NCBI GenBank assembly: GCA_026003335.1
Contig: BPHB01000001.1
Span: 2,009,001-2,073,000, forward strand
Direction: 5' to 3'
Length of the DNA: 64,000 bases
Source: Chitinophagales bacterium
GTDB taxonomy: Bacteria; Bacteroidota; Bacteroidia; Chitinophagales; CAIOSU01
Under the pieces are notes generated by a model. The model did no database searches and was not told the DNA's origin. It saw only the letters and a list, made by a program, of their open reading frames with translations. The position numbers and the translations under genes were made by a program. The stretch's first letter is position 1. Every line of letters begins with the position of its first letter. This document shows positions 1 through 9,224 of this stretch, in pieces.

Positions 1-107
1 TCACTCTGAAAAACATTTGGATAACCGCATTATTTAACATTTTTCTTACTATGCCATTAGAAGCCCAGCTTTTTCAGCAGCCCGCAGCCCGCTCTGCCGG
101 TGACAAA

Positions 108-761
108 ATGAGAGTAGAAATCTGGAGTGATGTGGTTTGCCCGTTTTGCTACATTGGCAAACGCAATTTTGAGAAGGCGTTAAGCAGTTTTCCGCACAGA
201 GATAAGATAGACATTGTGTGGAAAAGCTTTCAGCTGGACCCGCAGGCTGAAACGCGGCCTGATATCAGTGTGTATGCCTACCTGGCTCAGCGTAAAAACA
301 TCAGCCTGGCCCAATCAAAGCAGCTGCATGAGCATGTAACCGGAATGGCCCGGAAGGCAGGGCTGGACTATCACCTGGATAAAGTCATTCCGGCAAATAC
401 CCTTAAAGCACATCAGATGCTGCATTTTGCCCGCAAACAGGGCAAACAAAATGAAACGAAAGAAGCCCTGCTACGCGCCTATTTCACAGGAGGAAAAAAT
501 ATAGACGACCTTTCAACTCTTCTGCAAATAGGTTCGGATTTAGGTCTTGATACATCAGCATTGCAAGATGCTTTACTTGGTAACACGTTGACAGATGAAG
601 TAAATCAAGACATCTATGAGGCACGTCAGTTGGGCATTCAGGGTGTGCCTTACTTCCTGTTTAATGCACAATATGCTGTTTCGGGAGCTCAGCCCCCGGA
701 AGTATTCAGTGCCACCCTGCAAAAAGCATTCAATGCATGGAAACAGCAAGGCACTGAATAA
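108..761 (+). CDS. DsbA-family (FrnE-like) thiol oxidoreductase
   Basis: The 217-residue product has a thioredoxin fold of the DsbA/FrnE/2-hydroxychromene-2-carboxylate isomerase group. Such proteins form or isomerise disulfides; this one has no signal peptide and so is probably cytoplasmic. The first beta strand runs straight into the redox motif CPFC (residues 11-14), and a GVPYF segment near residue 178 is the expected cis-proline loop. An in-frame ATG at 51 would add 19 residues, but family members begin at the first strand, so the ATG at 108 is preferred. The gene converges with the polyprenyl synthase. The physiological substrate is unknown. Confidence 0.87.
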   Translation: MRVEIWSDVVCPFCYIGKRNFEKALSSFPHRDKIDIVWKSFQLDPQAETRPDISVYAYLAQRKNISLAQSKQLHEHVTGMARKAGLDYHLDKVIPANTLKAHQMLHFARKQGKQNETKEALLRAYFTGGKNIDDLSTLLQIGSDLGLDTSALQDALLGNTLTDEVNQDIYEARQLGIQGVPYFLFNAQYAVSGAQPPEVFSATLQKAFNAWKQQGTE

Positions 762-843
762 CCCTACTTCCTTCAGCTGGCAATACCCGGATAACAGTAT
801 TCCTCATTTCTGTAGGGAAGATTCCTAAATTTTGCTTCACGGG

Positions 844-1818
844 TCAGTTTTCTCGCTCAATTGTAAACTGAATAAGGCGGGCCAGGCTGTCACGTGCTTC
901 GTTGGGGGGATACGTGTTCAATATCGCCATAGCCTCATCGCGAAAGACCTGCATTTTGCTTACAGCATAATCCAGTCCGCCTCGTTCTTTCACCATCCTG
1001 AGCACTGTAGCTACTTGTCTGGGGTCTTTGTTGTGATTTTTAAAAACGTTGATTATATACCGTTTTTCTGAAGAGGGGCAGTGATTCAAAGTATAAATGA
1101 GCGGCAGGGTCATCTTGCGCTCTTTAATATCAATGCCGCGCGGTTTGCCGATGTCTTCATCTCCATAATCAAAAAGATCGTCTTTAATCTGAAAAGCCAT
1201 ACCCACCTTTTCCCCGAACAAACGCATCTTTTCCACTTCTGCCGGCTCGCTGGTTACTGAAGCTGCACCACTGGCACAGGCTGAGGCAATCAGCGAAGCT
1301 GTTTTCTGCCTTATAATCTCATAATACACATCTTCCTCAATATCCAGCCTGCGTGCTTTTTCAATCTGCAGCAATTCCCCCTCACTCATTTCCTTCACAG
1401 CAGCAGACAATATGTTCAGCAAATCATAATGCCCGTGCTCCAGTGCAAGCAACAAGCCTCTTGACAACAGATAGTCTCCTACCAGTACCGCTATTTTGTT
1501 TTTCCAAAGAGCGTTTATAGAAAAAAAACCTCTGCGCATATGCGCATCATCCACCACGTCATCATGTACCAGCGTGGCTGTATGCAACAGCTCCACAAGG
1601 GAGGCCGCCACATATGTTTTTTCTGAAATATTCCCAATCAACCTGGCACTCAGCAAGACAAACATTGGACGCATCTGCTTGCCCTTTCGCTGAACGATAT
1701 AGTAGGTGATCCTATCCAGCAGCGGCACGCGGCTTTTCATAGCCTCCCTGAACCTGCGCTCAAAAACCTCCAGCTCTTTCTCAACCGGGGCCTTTATTTT
1801 ACTCAGTGACTCGGGCAC
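844..1818 (-). CDS. Polyprenyl (octaprenyl-type) diphosphate synthase
   Basis: The 324-residue trans-isoprenyl diphosphate synthase condenses isopentenyl diphosphate onto an allylic primer to make the long side chain of respiratory quinones (IspB/HepT class). The first aspartate-rich motif HDDVVDDAH lies at about residues 85-93 and the second, KDDLFDYGDED, at about residues 211-221. The basic GKQMRP segment sits at residues 46-51. Length is normal. It is transcribed away from the alpha/beta hydrolase at 1867 across a 48-bp gap. Chain length cannot be read reliably from the sequence, so no symbol is given. Confidence 0.9.
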   Translation of the reverse strand: MPESLSKIKAPVEKELEVFERRFREAMKSRVPLLDRITYYIVQRKGKQMRPMFVLLSARLIGNISEKTYVAASLVELLHTATLVHDDVVDDAHMRRGFFSINALWKNKIAVLVGDYLLSRGLLLALEHGHYDLLNILSAAVKEMSEGELLQIEKARRLDIEEDVYYEIIRQKTASLIASACASGAASVTSEPAEVEKMRLFGEKVGMAFQIKDDLFDYGDEDIGKPRGIDIKERKMTLPLIYTLNHCPSSEKRYIINVFKNHNKDPRQVATVLRMVKERGGLDYAVSKMQVFRDEAMAILNTYPPNEARDSLARLIQFTIEREN

Positions 1819-1866
1819 TTATTTTTTTAAAAGTTTGCTGCAAGTTAAATATTTTTAATCCCTCTC

Positions 1867-2742
1867 ATGACAAAGGAAACCATTGGCATTGCTCTGCAGA
1901 AAAAAGAAAACATCTTTATTCCCGGCAAACACGGCAAACCCATTGTTGCCGACATCACCTGGCCGGTAAGCTCCGCTCCCCTGCCGGTTGTTATTTTCTG
2001 TCATGGATTCAAAGGATTTAAAGACTGGGGGTATTTTAATCTTGCTGCGGAAGCCTTTGCCCGCAGCGGAATTATGTTCGTGAAATTCAATTTCTCTCAT
2101 AACGGCACCTCTCCGGAAAACCCGCTGGAATTTGTTGACCTGGATGCTTTCGCCAACAACAATCTGAGCATTGAACTGGATGATCTGGGCCGTGTGATTG
2201 ACTATGTGGAGCAGGCGCACAATCTGAAACCAGCACCGGCCGACACCAGTCGCATCTTTCTTGCAGGTCATAGCCGCGGAGGCAGCGTTGCCATTCTGAA
2301 AGCTGCCGAGGATGGTCGCATCAAAAAACTGGTTACCTGGTCGGCCGTTAGTGATTTTGAAAAAAACTGGAGCCCTGATTTGGTAGAGCACTGGAAAACA
2401 ACAGGAGTCCTCTACGTGCCCAATGTCCGCACCGGTCAACAGATGCCTTTACATTATCAACTCTATACGGATTATATTACTCACCGCTCACGGCTGCGTG
2501 TGCTTTCGGCCGCTGCAAAAATTCATATTCCCTTCCTGATCATCCATGGCACGCAGGATGAAACCGTTCCATTTCAGGATGCTGAGGAATTACATAAGGC
2601 ATGCCCTACGGCAAAGCTGCTGCCCATAGAGGGCGCTGACCATGTTTTCGGAGGCAAGCACCCCTGGAAGTCTGACACACTCCCTGCACCGGCCAGACAG
2701 GTTATACTGGCATCTGCAGATTTCCTGAATGCACCCTGTTAA
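1867..2742 (+). CDS. Alpha/beta hydrolase (dienelactone hydrolase/acyl-peptidase-like)
   Basis: The 291-residue serine hydrolase has the oxyanion-loop strand VVIFCHGFKGF at residues 41-51, the nucleophile elbow GHSRG with Ser136, an acid-containing loop GTQDETVPF and a C-terminal GADHVF supplying the catalytic histidine. No signal peptide is visible, so it should act in the cytoplasm on an ester or amide that cannot be named. It is probably monocistronic: the polyprenyl synthase diverges on the left and the PAP2 gene converges on the right, 20 bp after its stop. Confidence 0.85.
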   Translation: MTKETIGIALQKKENIFIPGKHGKPIVADITWPVSSAPLPVVIFCHGFKGFKDWGYFNLAAEAFARSGIMFVKFNFSHNGTSPENPLEFVDLDAFANNNLSIELDDLGRVIDYVEQAHNLKPAPADTSRIFLAGHSRGGSVAILKAAEDGRIKKLVTWSAVSDFEKNWSPDLVEHWKTTGVLYVPNVRTGQQMPLHYQLYTDYITHRSRLRVLSAAAKIHIPFLIIHGTQDETVPFQDAEELHKACPTAKLLPIEGADHVFGGKHPWKSDTLPAPARQVILASADFLNAPC

Positions 2743-2762
2743 AATAAAAACGCTAGTTGCCC

Positions 2763-3524
2763 TTAGGGTCGCAATTCCTTTTTCTTGTGCAGATAGGGCA
2801 CGAGAAATCCGATGCCCGCTCCCGTCACGTAACCGGCCAGAATATCGGTAGGATAATGTTTTCCGGCTAAGTAGCGCAGCATGCCCACAATCGCTGGCAA
2901 CAGTGCGGCCGAGGTCCATACCAAAGGCTTCAGGCGGGAATCAGGGTTCAAGTCGCAATACACTCTGGCCATAAAAAAAGATGCGCTGGCCGTAAGGGAA
3001 GTATGACCGGAAAAGAAAGACTTGCGCGCATCCTTCTCAGTTCTTTTATCCATGGCCACAGCCGGATTATATGCAAAAGGCCGGTAACGCTTTGTAAGCA
3101 CCTTCACTATGTTGGTGACTCCCATGGTCATCAACAGGGTTTCGGCATACATCAGGCTCACATATTTTTCTCTACGCACGTTCTTATTTATAAACAGCAA
3201 TGCTGGCATGGCAATTCCTGTATAAAGAAACACATCGCTGGCTATGGCCGCAGGGGGCGACCAGCGTTGTGTGGCATGCCGGTCAATCACCCAGATATCC
3301 TGCTTGTCCAACGCCTGCACCTGTTCAGGTGTGGGCTTGCTGGCCTTCATGCCGATAACAAACGATGCCGTAGCAGTGCCCAGGCCTACTGCGCCCAGAG
3401 GAATGTCAGTCTGATACTGCAGGCGATAAACATCCTGCGGGAAAGCACATAAAGGAAACATGCCCGCACAGACCCACAGTGCAGGTGCCAGCATTCTCAG
3501 CAAAAAAATGGATCGCTTATTCAA
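2763..3524 (-). CDS. PAP2-superfamily membrane phosphatase
   Basis: The 253-residue protein begins with a hydrophobic signal or anchor (residues 5-27) and carries all three PAP2 signatures: KVLTKRYRP (K-x6-RP), SFFSGHTS (the PSGH-like motif) and R-x5-H-x3-D in RYLAGKHYPTD, which ends in membrane segments. The family removes phosphate from lipid phosphates such as undecaprenyl pyrophosphate or phosphatidic acid on the outer face of the inner membrane. Its start overlaps the clpS stop by 8 bp, so the two genes are translationally linked at the end of a minus-strand operon. The substrate is unassigned. Confidence 0.88.
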   Translation of the reverse strand: MNKRSIFLLRMLAPALWVCAGMFPLCAFPQDVYRLQYQTDIPLGAVGLGTATASFVIGMKASKPTPEQVQALDKQDIWVIDRHATQRWSPPAAIASDVFLYTGIAMPALLFINKNVRREKYVSLMYAETLLMTMGVTNIVKVLTKRYRPFAYNPAVAMDKRTEKDARKSFFSGHTSLTASASFFMARVYCDLNPDSRLKPLVWTSAALLPAIVGMLRYLAGKHYPTDILAGYVTGAGIGFLVPYLHKKKELRP

Positions 3525-3804
3525 TGGTCGCTTGAATGCCGCGGTCAGTCAAACCTTCTTTCATTGGACGCAACATTTCATATGGCCCTTCCTTTGCCAC
3601 AGCCTTTCCCTTATAGTGTACCAGAAGCGTAACCTGCTCAGCCTGTATTTCCGTATGACCGCAAATCTCTATCAGAGCCTGAATGACCCAGTCAAAAGTA
3701 TTCACATCATCATTGTACACTACCAGATACCGGACATCTACCAACTCATCAACTGTGCCGGTGTGCACATCAGTATATTTCTGAACGGATTCTTGTGTCA
3801 TCAT
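3517..3804 (-). CDS. clpS: ClpS, ATP-dependent Clp protease adaptor
   Basis: The 95-residue adaptor delivers N-degron substrates to ClpAP or ClpCP. The diagnostic stretch YLVVYNDDVNTFDWVI (about residues 27-42) is the N-end-rule binding strand with its NDD/NTF residues. It is followed by the helix ending in the HYKGKAVAKEG segment that contacts the Clp N-domain. Length matches the family. It lies 52 bp downstream of ligA and overlaps the PAP2 gene, so it probably rides on the ligA transcript. Confidence 0.93.
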   Translation of the reverse strand: MMTQESVQKYTDVHTGTVDELVDVRYLVVYNDDVNTFDWVIQALIEICGHTEIQAEQVTLLVHYKGKAVAKEGPYEMLRPMKEGLTDRGIQATIE

Positions 3805-3856
3805 GATAATCAGGATTGCTGCTAAGATACAAAATTAGGTAACAGCAGGGAACTGC

Positions 3857-5965
3857 TCACTTCAGCAAATCCAGAAATTGTTGCTCGGAAATAATGTGCA
3901 CCGTACCCAGCTTTTTGGCTTTTTCCAGCTTACTGCCCGGCTCAGCGCCCACAACCAGATAATTTAATTTGGCATTCACGGAGCCGGCCACTTTTCCACC
4001 GTTGGCTTCCACAAGAGATTCGGCCTCCGAACGGGAAAAATGTTCCAGTGTGCCGGTAAACAAAAAGGTTTTGCCGGCCAGTTTGCCTGACAGGTGTGCC
4101 GTACTCTTCTCAGACTTGAGATTTACTCCCAGCCGTTCCAGTTCATGCAGCATCCGGATGTTGTCTGGGTTGTGAAAAAAATCGGCAAGCGAAGCAGCCA
4201 CCTTCGGTCCTATGTCTTCCAGTTGTTCAAACTGTTCAACAGTCCAATCCTTAAATTCCAGCAAATGTTCAACGGCCTGCATCAGGGTTTTTGCTGTTGC
4301 CTCCCCGACATATCGGATGCCCAGTCCGTAAATAAGGCGGTTAAGTGGCCGATTTTTCGATTCTTCAATGGCTCTTTTAAGGTTATTGACTGATTTTTCC
4401 CGGAAGCCGGGCATTTGCAAAATCTTCTCATAATCCAGCCGGTAAATGTCCGGAATGCTTTTCAGCAGGCCGGCATCATAGAATTTCAGCACCAGCGAGG
4501 GCCCCAGACCGCGAATATCCATAGCACTTGCAGACACAAAATGGATAATTCTTCCGGTTACCTGAGCCGGACAAGAAGCATTGACGCAGCGCACTACGGT
4601 TTCATCAGGAAGTTTTACCACAGGGGAACCACACGAAGGACAATGCTTCGGGAAATGCACTATTTTTTCGCTCCCGGTGCGTTTCTCGGGCAGGGCATGC
4701 ACAATATAAGGGATAACATCTCCTGCCCGTTCAATAAGCACATGATCTCCTATACGGATATCTTTTTCTCTCAATATTTCTTCATTGAACAGCGACACAT
4801 TGGAGATGGTAACTCCGGCCAGAAACACAGGCTCCACCTGAGCTACCGGAGTAATGGCTCCTGTACGTCCTACGCTGAAAAAGATATTGTTTACCCGGGT
4901 GACAGCCTGCCGTGCCTTGAATTTATAGGCCATCGCCCAGCGCGGATGATGCGAAGTGGCTCCAGCCTTTTCCTGCAGCCTGAAAGCATTCACCTTCACT
5001 ACCATGCCGTCAATTTCGTAAGGGAAGTCATCTCGTTTAGTCTGCCATTCCTCACAATATCTGGCTACTTCTTGTATGTTGGCACAAATCTTTTTCACAG
5101 GATAGGGGGACTTAAAACCCAGCTTATATAGCAGCTCCAGAGCATTGCTGTGGGTTTTTATTTTATGGATGAGTACGCTTTTGCCTTCCTTATCAGTAGC
5201 ATAGGCCAGGTGATACATAAATGCTTCCAGCCCCCGTCCTGCAACTTCCCGGGCGTCCTGCATGCGTAACGCTCCGGAAGCGGTATTGCGCGGGTTAATA
5301 AACACAGGGAGACCTTCTTCCAGACGTTTTTGATTGATTTGGTTGAAATGCTCTTTGCTGATGATGACTTCCCCGCGCAACTCTGCAGTGTAAATGCCGT
5401 AACTGGAAAATTTTGCTGAAAGGGGAAGCGAACGTAACACCTTGATGTTATTGGTAATTTCTTCTCCCACTGCACCATCGCCCCGTGTTGCAGCACGCTT
5501 GAGCAAATCATTTTCATAAATGACGGCAATACTGGCCCCGTCAAACTTGGGCTCCACACAATATTCCACCTGCTGCACACCTGTCAGTTCTTTTACTCTC
5601 CGGTCGAATTCAATCAGATCTGCTTCATCATAAGAGTTATCCAAAGAAAGCATGGGCACCAGATGGCTTACCTGAGGAAATTCTTTGGTAAGACCATAAG
5701 CCACGCGCTGCGTAGGTGAGTCCGGAGTGACTAAATCAGGATGCTGCTGTTCGGTTTGTTTCAGCAGCTTAAACAACTGGTCATACTCAAAATCGCTGAT
5801 TGCCGGATCCGAAAGAACATAATATCTCCAATCATGAAAATGAATGATCTCCCGCAGGTCAGCAGCCAGCCTTGCTGCTTCTTGCCTGCCTTCGGGCACT
5901 GCCATCCGCTGCAGAAGCTGACGGGTGCGTTGTATCAGGTGACGTTGCTGCGATTCTGTGTACAT
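3857..5965 (-). CDS. ligA: NAD-dependent DNA ligase LigA
   Basis: The 702-residue ligase seals nicks in replication and repair using NAD+. The adenylation motif KFDG has its active-site lysine at residue 140, and RGDG follows about 30 residues later. A four-cysteine zinc finger (CPSCG...CVNASCPAQ) lies near residues 430-455, then helix-hairpin-helix repeats, and the last ~80 residues form a BRCT domain (GKTFLFTGTLEHFSR). All LigA domains are present in order. The start lies 3 bp after the pterin dehydratase stop, so the two are co-transcribed. Confidence 0.97.
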   Translation of the reverse strand: MYTESQQRHLIQRTRQLLQRMAVPEGRQEAARLAADLREIIHFHDWRYYVLSDPAISDFEYDQLFKLLKQTEQQHPDLVTPDSPTQRVAYGLTKEFPQVSHLVPMLSLDNSYDEADLIEFDRRVKELTGVQQVEYCVEPKFDGASIAVIYENDLLKRAATRGDGAVGEEITNNIKVLRSLPLSAKFSSYGIYTAELRGEVIISKEHFNQINQKRLEEGLPVFINPRNTASGALRMQDAREVAGRGLEAFMYHLAYATDKEGKSVLIHKIKTHSNALELLYKLGFKSPYPVKKICANIQEVARYCEEWQTKRDDFPYEIDGMVVKVNAFRLQEKAGATSHHPRWAMAYKFKARQAVTRVNNIFFSVGRTGAITPVAQVEPVFLAGVTISNVSLFNEEILREKDIRIGDHVLIERAGDVIPYIVHALPEKRTGSEKIVHFPKHCPSCGSPVVKLPDETVVRCVNASCPAQVTGRIIHFVSASAMDIRGLGPSLVLKFYDAGLLKSIPDIYRLDYEKILQMPGFREKSVNNLKRAIEESKNRPLNRLIYGLGIRYVGEATAKTLMQAVEHLLEFKDWTVEQFEQLEDIGPKVAASLADFFHNPDNIRMLHELERLGVNLKSEKSTAHLSGKLAGKTFLFTGTLEHFSRSEAESLVEANGGKVAGSVNAKLNYLVVGAEPGSKLEKAKKLGTVHIISEQQFLDLLK

Positions 5966-5968
5966 GCC

Positions 5969-6202
5969 TTACTGTAACAGCCTGTCAATAGCATCAGCCA
6001 GCAGGCGATCTTTTTCGGTTATGCGACCTCCGGCATCATGTGTGCTCAGGCGTATTTCCACTTTATTCCATTCATTGCTCCAATAAGGATGATGATTGTG
6101 TTTTTCTGCCAGAAGGGCTACCCGTGTCATAAACGCAAAGGCTTCGCTGAAGTCGGCAAACTCAAAAGTTCTGACCATCTGATTGTTTTGCTCTTTCCAC
6201 AT
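5969..6202 (-). CDS. Pterin-4a-carbinolamine dehydratase (PhhB/PCD family)
   Basis: The 77-residue protein belongs to the 4a-hydroxytetrahydrobiopterin dehydratase family. The active-site block [18 protein letters not shown], with its paired histidines, is intact, followed by the conserved LSTHDAGG turn and a helix. It is slightly shorter at the N-terminus than classical PCDs (~95-100 aa), a common form in Bacteroidota. In a phenylalanine hydroxylase system it recycles the pterin, but no hydroxylase is visible here. It is sandwiched between the M42 peptidase and ligA. Confidence 0.85.
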   Translation of the reverse strand: MWKEQNNQMVRTFEFADFSEAFAFMTRVALLAEKHNHHPYWSNEWNKVEIRLSTHDAGGRITEKDRLLADAIDRLLQ

Positions 6203-6253
6203 GGTTTTTATTTTAATGATGCATTTAACTACACGGAGTTGGCAGGGCTGCAG

Positions 6254-7300
6254 CTATTTGAAATTCCAGTCAAAAGTATCCAGCTCCTGCAGAGAGAACT
6301 TCAGCAGGTCAATGCCGCCCCGTATGTCATTTTTATGAGCCATTTCAATTACCTGATGTATATGTCGGGTAGGGATGGAAATACAACCGGCAATAGCTCC
6401 TCTGGGGCTCATGCGTTGGATACCGGCAGTGTCGGTTCCGCCACCGATGAGAATTTCAGGTTGCCAGGGTATTTTATGCCTGCGTGCGGTTGCTTTCATA
6501 AATTCCACCATGCGGGCATCTGCAATAGCCGAACTATCCATTACCTTTATGGCCACTCCTTTTCCTAATCGGGTTACCATTTCCTCGGGCTTAGCTCCCG
6601 GCACATCATAGGCAATCGTGGTATCAAGCCCGAATCCGAAATCTGGTTCTATATGGTGCGCAGCAACCTGTGCGCCCCGGATACCTACTTCCTCCTGTAC
6701 GGTGAACACCGCATAAATATCACAGGCAGGCTTTTTTATCTCCCGCAGCGCTTCAATTAAAATAAACACCGAAACACGGTTATCCAGTGATTTGCAGTTG
6801 ACACAATCACCCATTTCAATAAGCGTGCGTTCACGGGTGACCGGATTACCCACTTCCACATATTTCTCCACTTCTTTCTTGGGCAGCCCCAGATCTATGA
6901 AGTAGTCGGTCAGCTCCGGGCTTTTTTTCCGCTCCTCTGGCGTCATCACATGAATGGGCTTGGAGCCCATTACTCCGATAAGGTCTTTTTTGCCATGCAC
7001 GATTACCCGCTGAGCCGTGAGGGTTTTAGGATCAAATCCTCCCAGCGTGGTAAAGCGCAGAAATCCGTTGTCATCAATATGATTGACTATGAACCCGATT
7101 TCATCCATGTGGGCAGCCACCATGGCTTTTTTATGGCTCTTACCTTTCTTCAGTGCAATCACGTTGCCCATATTGTCCACGGAGACATCATCCACAAGTT
7201 TTTTCACTTCGCGCAACACAATTTTCCGGATGCGCTCTTCGTAGCCGGGAGCACCGGCTGTTTCACAGATTTCAGCAAGCAGTTTCACATTGATAGCCAT
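6254..7300 (-). CDS. M42-family metallopeptidase (tetrahedral aminopeptidase-like)
   Basis: The 348-residue di-metal aminopeptidase belongs to the M42 family (FrvX/YsdC/'endoglucanase M' annotation). Expected ligands are visible: AAHMDEIGF (His, Asp), a bridging Asp in GLDTTIAYD, the catalytic pair in VQEEVGIRGA, and a C-terminal RHIHQVIE histidine. The TDTAGI segment completes the site. M42 enzymes trim peptides left by the proteasome or Lon-type proteases, usually as cytoplasmic dodecamers. It is the first gene of the minus-strand run through ligA to the PAP2 gene. Confidence 0.92.
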   Translation of the reverse strand: MAINVKLLAEICETAGAPGYEERIRKIVLREVKKLVDDVSVDNMGNVIALKKGKSHKKAMVAAHMDEIGFIVNHIDDNGFLRFTTLGGFDPKTLTAQRVIVHGKKDLIGVMGSKPIHVMTPEERKKSPELTDYFIDLGLPKKEVEKYVEVGNPVTRERTLIEMGDCVNCKSLDNRVSVFILIEALREIKKPACDIYAVFTVQEEVGIRGAQVAAHHIEPDFGFGLDTTIAYDVPGAKPEEMVTRLGKGVAIKVMDSSAIADARMVEFMKATARRHKIPWQPEILIGGGTDTAGIQRMSPRGAIAGCISIPTRHIHQVIEMAHKNDIRGGIDLLKFSLQELDTFDWNFK

Positions 7301-7428
7301 AAGCAGATGCGGTGTTTGTGCGAAAGATACATATTCCGCTCCAATAGGTTTCCTGCAACCTTCGGGAAAGAGAAGGAATAAGTTAGCGACAAGCCGGAAT
7401 TTAAAATAATTTTACGGATGAATAACCG

Positions 7429-8319
7429 ATGCCCGTAATTCTTGTTACTACCTCGTCTTTTTCGCTGAAAAACGAGGGGCTTATTTTAAATCCCTACAAG
7501 CGAAAGCTAACAGAGCGTGAACTTATCACGCTGGTGGAGCAACATCAGCCTGAAGCACTGATTGCCGGGGTTGAGCCTATCACCGAAAGTGTTTTTGAGT
7601 GTGCTAAGAAGCTAAAGATCATTGCCAGGGTGGGTGCTGGACTAGATAACGTAGACCTGCATGCAGCCCAACGATGGGGCATCAAAGTAATCAGCACTCC
7701 GGATGCGGTGACCGCTCCGGTAGCCGAGCTCACGGTGGGATTGATGTTAGCTGCGCTGCGGGGCATTGCTTTGTCTGACCGCAAAATGCGGCAGGGTGTT
7801 TGGGAGAGACCTCAGGGAAGGTTGTTGCAGGGTAAACAAGTCGGCATTGCCGGAGCCGGCCGCATTGGCAGTGCCACAGCGCGCCTGTGTCAGGGTTTCG
7901 GGGCTCGCATAGTTTTTTTTGACCCATTCCGCAGCTCGGAAGCATATTCCTTTTCTCCCAGTCTGGCCGAGCTGGCTGCCTCCAGCGACATTCTCTCCCT
8001 GCACATGCCCTATTCGGCCGATACCCATCACATCATTGACAGGCACCTGCTTGAAGTAATGAAACCGGAAGCAATTCTTATAAATGCCTCACGGGGCGGG
8101 CTGGTGGATGAAGACGCTCTTGTTGACGCCCTTTCCACCGGCAGGCTGGCCGCGGCAGCGCTGGATTGTTTTGAGCAGGAACCTTACAACGGCAAACTTT
8201 TACAACTGGATAACGTTATCCTTACGGCTCATATCGGTAGTTATGCCCGCGAGGCTCGCATAAAAATGGAACAGGAAGCGCTCCACGCTGTATTGTCTTA
8301 CTTTAACCTTGACACATGA
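7429..8319 (+). CDS. D-isomer-specific 2-hydroxyacid dehydrogenase
   Basis: The 296-residue NAD(P)-dependent dehydrogenase has the Rossmann motif GIAGAGRIGS at about residues 139-148 and the active-site residues of the D-2-hydroxyacid family: Arg in NASRGGLVDE, Glu in FEQEPY and His in TAHIGSYAR. It resembles the catalytic half of phosphoglycerate dehydrogenase, but the C-terminal ACT domain is missing. It begins a plus-strand cluster with an epimerase, a cyclase-family hydrolase and a HAD phosphatase, so a role in making an unusual sugar or hydroxy-acid is more likely than serine synthesis. Confidence 0.87.
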   Translation: MPVILVTTSSFSLKNEGLILNPYKRKLTERELITLVEQHQPEALIAGVEPITESVFECAKKLKIIARVGAGLDNVDLHAAQRWGIKVISTPDAVTAPVAELTVGLMLAALRGIALSDRKMRQGVWERPQGRLLQGKQVGIAGAGRIGSATARLCQGFGARIVFFDPFRSSEAYSFSPSLAELAASSDILSLHMPYSADTHHIIDRHLLEVMKPEAILINASRGGLVDEDALVDALSTGRLAAAALDCFEQEPYNGKLLQLDNVILTAHIGSYAREARIKMEQEALHAVLSYFNLDT

Positions 8320-8333
8320 ATTAACTATACACC

Positions 8334-9224
8334 ATGAAGCAAAAAGCGGTCGTCTTTGGAGGTAGCGGATTTATAGGCTCCCACGTCAGCGATGCACTGG
8401 CCGAAAGGGGGTTTGAAGTAACCATATTTGACAAACGCCCCTCCCCCTATCTGCGGGAAGGTCAACACATGATGGTTGGAGATATCCTTAATGAGGCTCA
8501 GGTAGAGGAAGCTATAACTGGGCAGGATTATGTGTTTCACTTTGCCGGCATCTCCGACATTGATGAGGCTTCCCAACGCCCTGTGGATACCGTTAAGCTA
8601 AACGTGCTGGCCACGGTATACATGCTGGAGGCTGCCCGCAAACATCATATCAAACGCTTCTTTTTTGCCAGCTCCTCCTATGTATACAGCAACGCAGGTG
8701 GTTTTTACAAAAATTCCAAACAGGCCTGTGAGCTATTTATTGAAACTTATCAAAAGCAATACGGGCTCAACTTCACCATTCTGCGCTACGGTTCACTGTA
8801 TGGGACCCGCTCCGACCATCATAACAGCATCTACCGGATTATTTACCACGCTTTGAAAGACAAAAAGATCGTTTACCACGGAACCGGGGAAGAGTACCGT
8901 GCCTACATTCACGTGAAAGATGCCGCTAAGCTGACAGTGGATACGCTGGATGAACAATATGCCAATGAATATCTTGAACTCACCGGCAACTATCCGATGA
9001 AATACAGCAATCTGCTGGAGATGATCCGGGAAATGCTCAACAACGAAGTGGAGATAGAATACCGCGAAAACCGCTCCGATACGCATTACCGGATGACCCC
9101 CTATAATTTTCAGCCGCGTGTAGCAAAAAAACTTACCAATAATCCGCAGATCGATATGGGGCAGGGTATTCTGGAGTTGATGGGCGACATTTATCATTAC
9201 CTCTACGAAAGCAAAGAACTGTGA
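8334..9224 (+). CDS. NAD-dependent epimerase/dehydratase (extended SDR)
   Basis: The 296-residue extended short-chain dehydrogenase has the nucleotide-binding motif GGSGFIGSH at residues 9-17 and a catalytic serine region FFFASSSYVYS. A YKNSK sequence (Y-x3-K) lies near residue 124, slightly displaced relative to classical sugar epimerases. The substrate is presumably a nucleotide-sugar. It starts 14 bp after the dehydrogenase stop, and its TGA overlaps the GTG start of the next gene (GTGA), so the genes form a coupled operon. Confidence 0.87.
   Translation: MKQKAVVFGGSGFIGSHVSDALAERGFEVTIFDKRPSPYLREGQHMMVGDILNEAQVEEAITGQDYVFHFAGISDIDEASQRPVDTVKLNVLATVYMLEAARKHHIKRFFFASSSYVYSNAGGFYKNSKQACELFIETYQKQYGLNFTILRYGSLYGTRSDHHNSIYRIIYHALKDKKIVYHGTGEEYRAYIHVKDAAKLTVDTLDEQYANEYLELTGNYPMKYSNLLEMIREMLNNEVEIEYRENRSDTHYRMTPYNFQPRVAKKLTNNPQIDMGQGILELMGDIYHYLYESKEL

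Noticed and set aside
1855-2439. 194-codon minus-strand frame opposite the alpha/beta hydrolase
   Set aside because: It is the complement of a gene with full hydrolase motifs; no family resemblance of its own.
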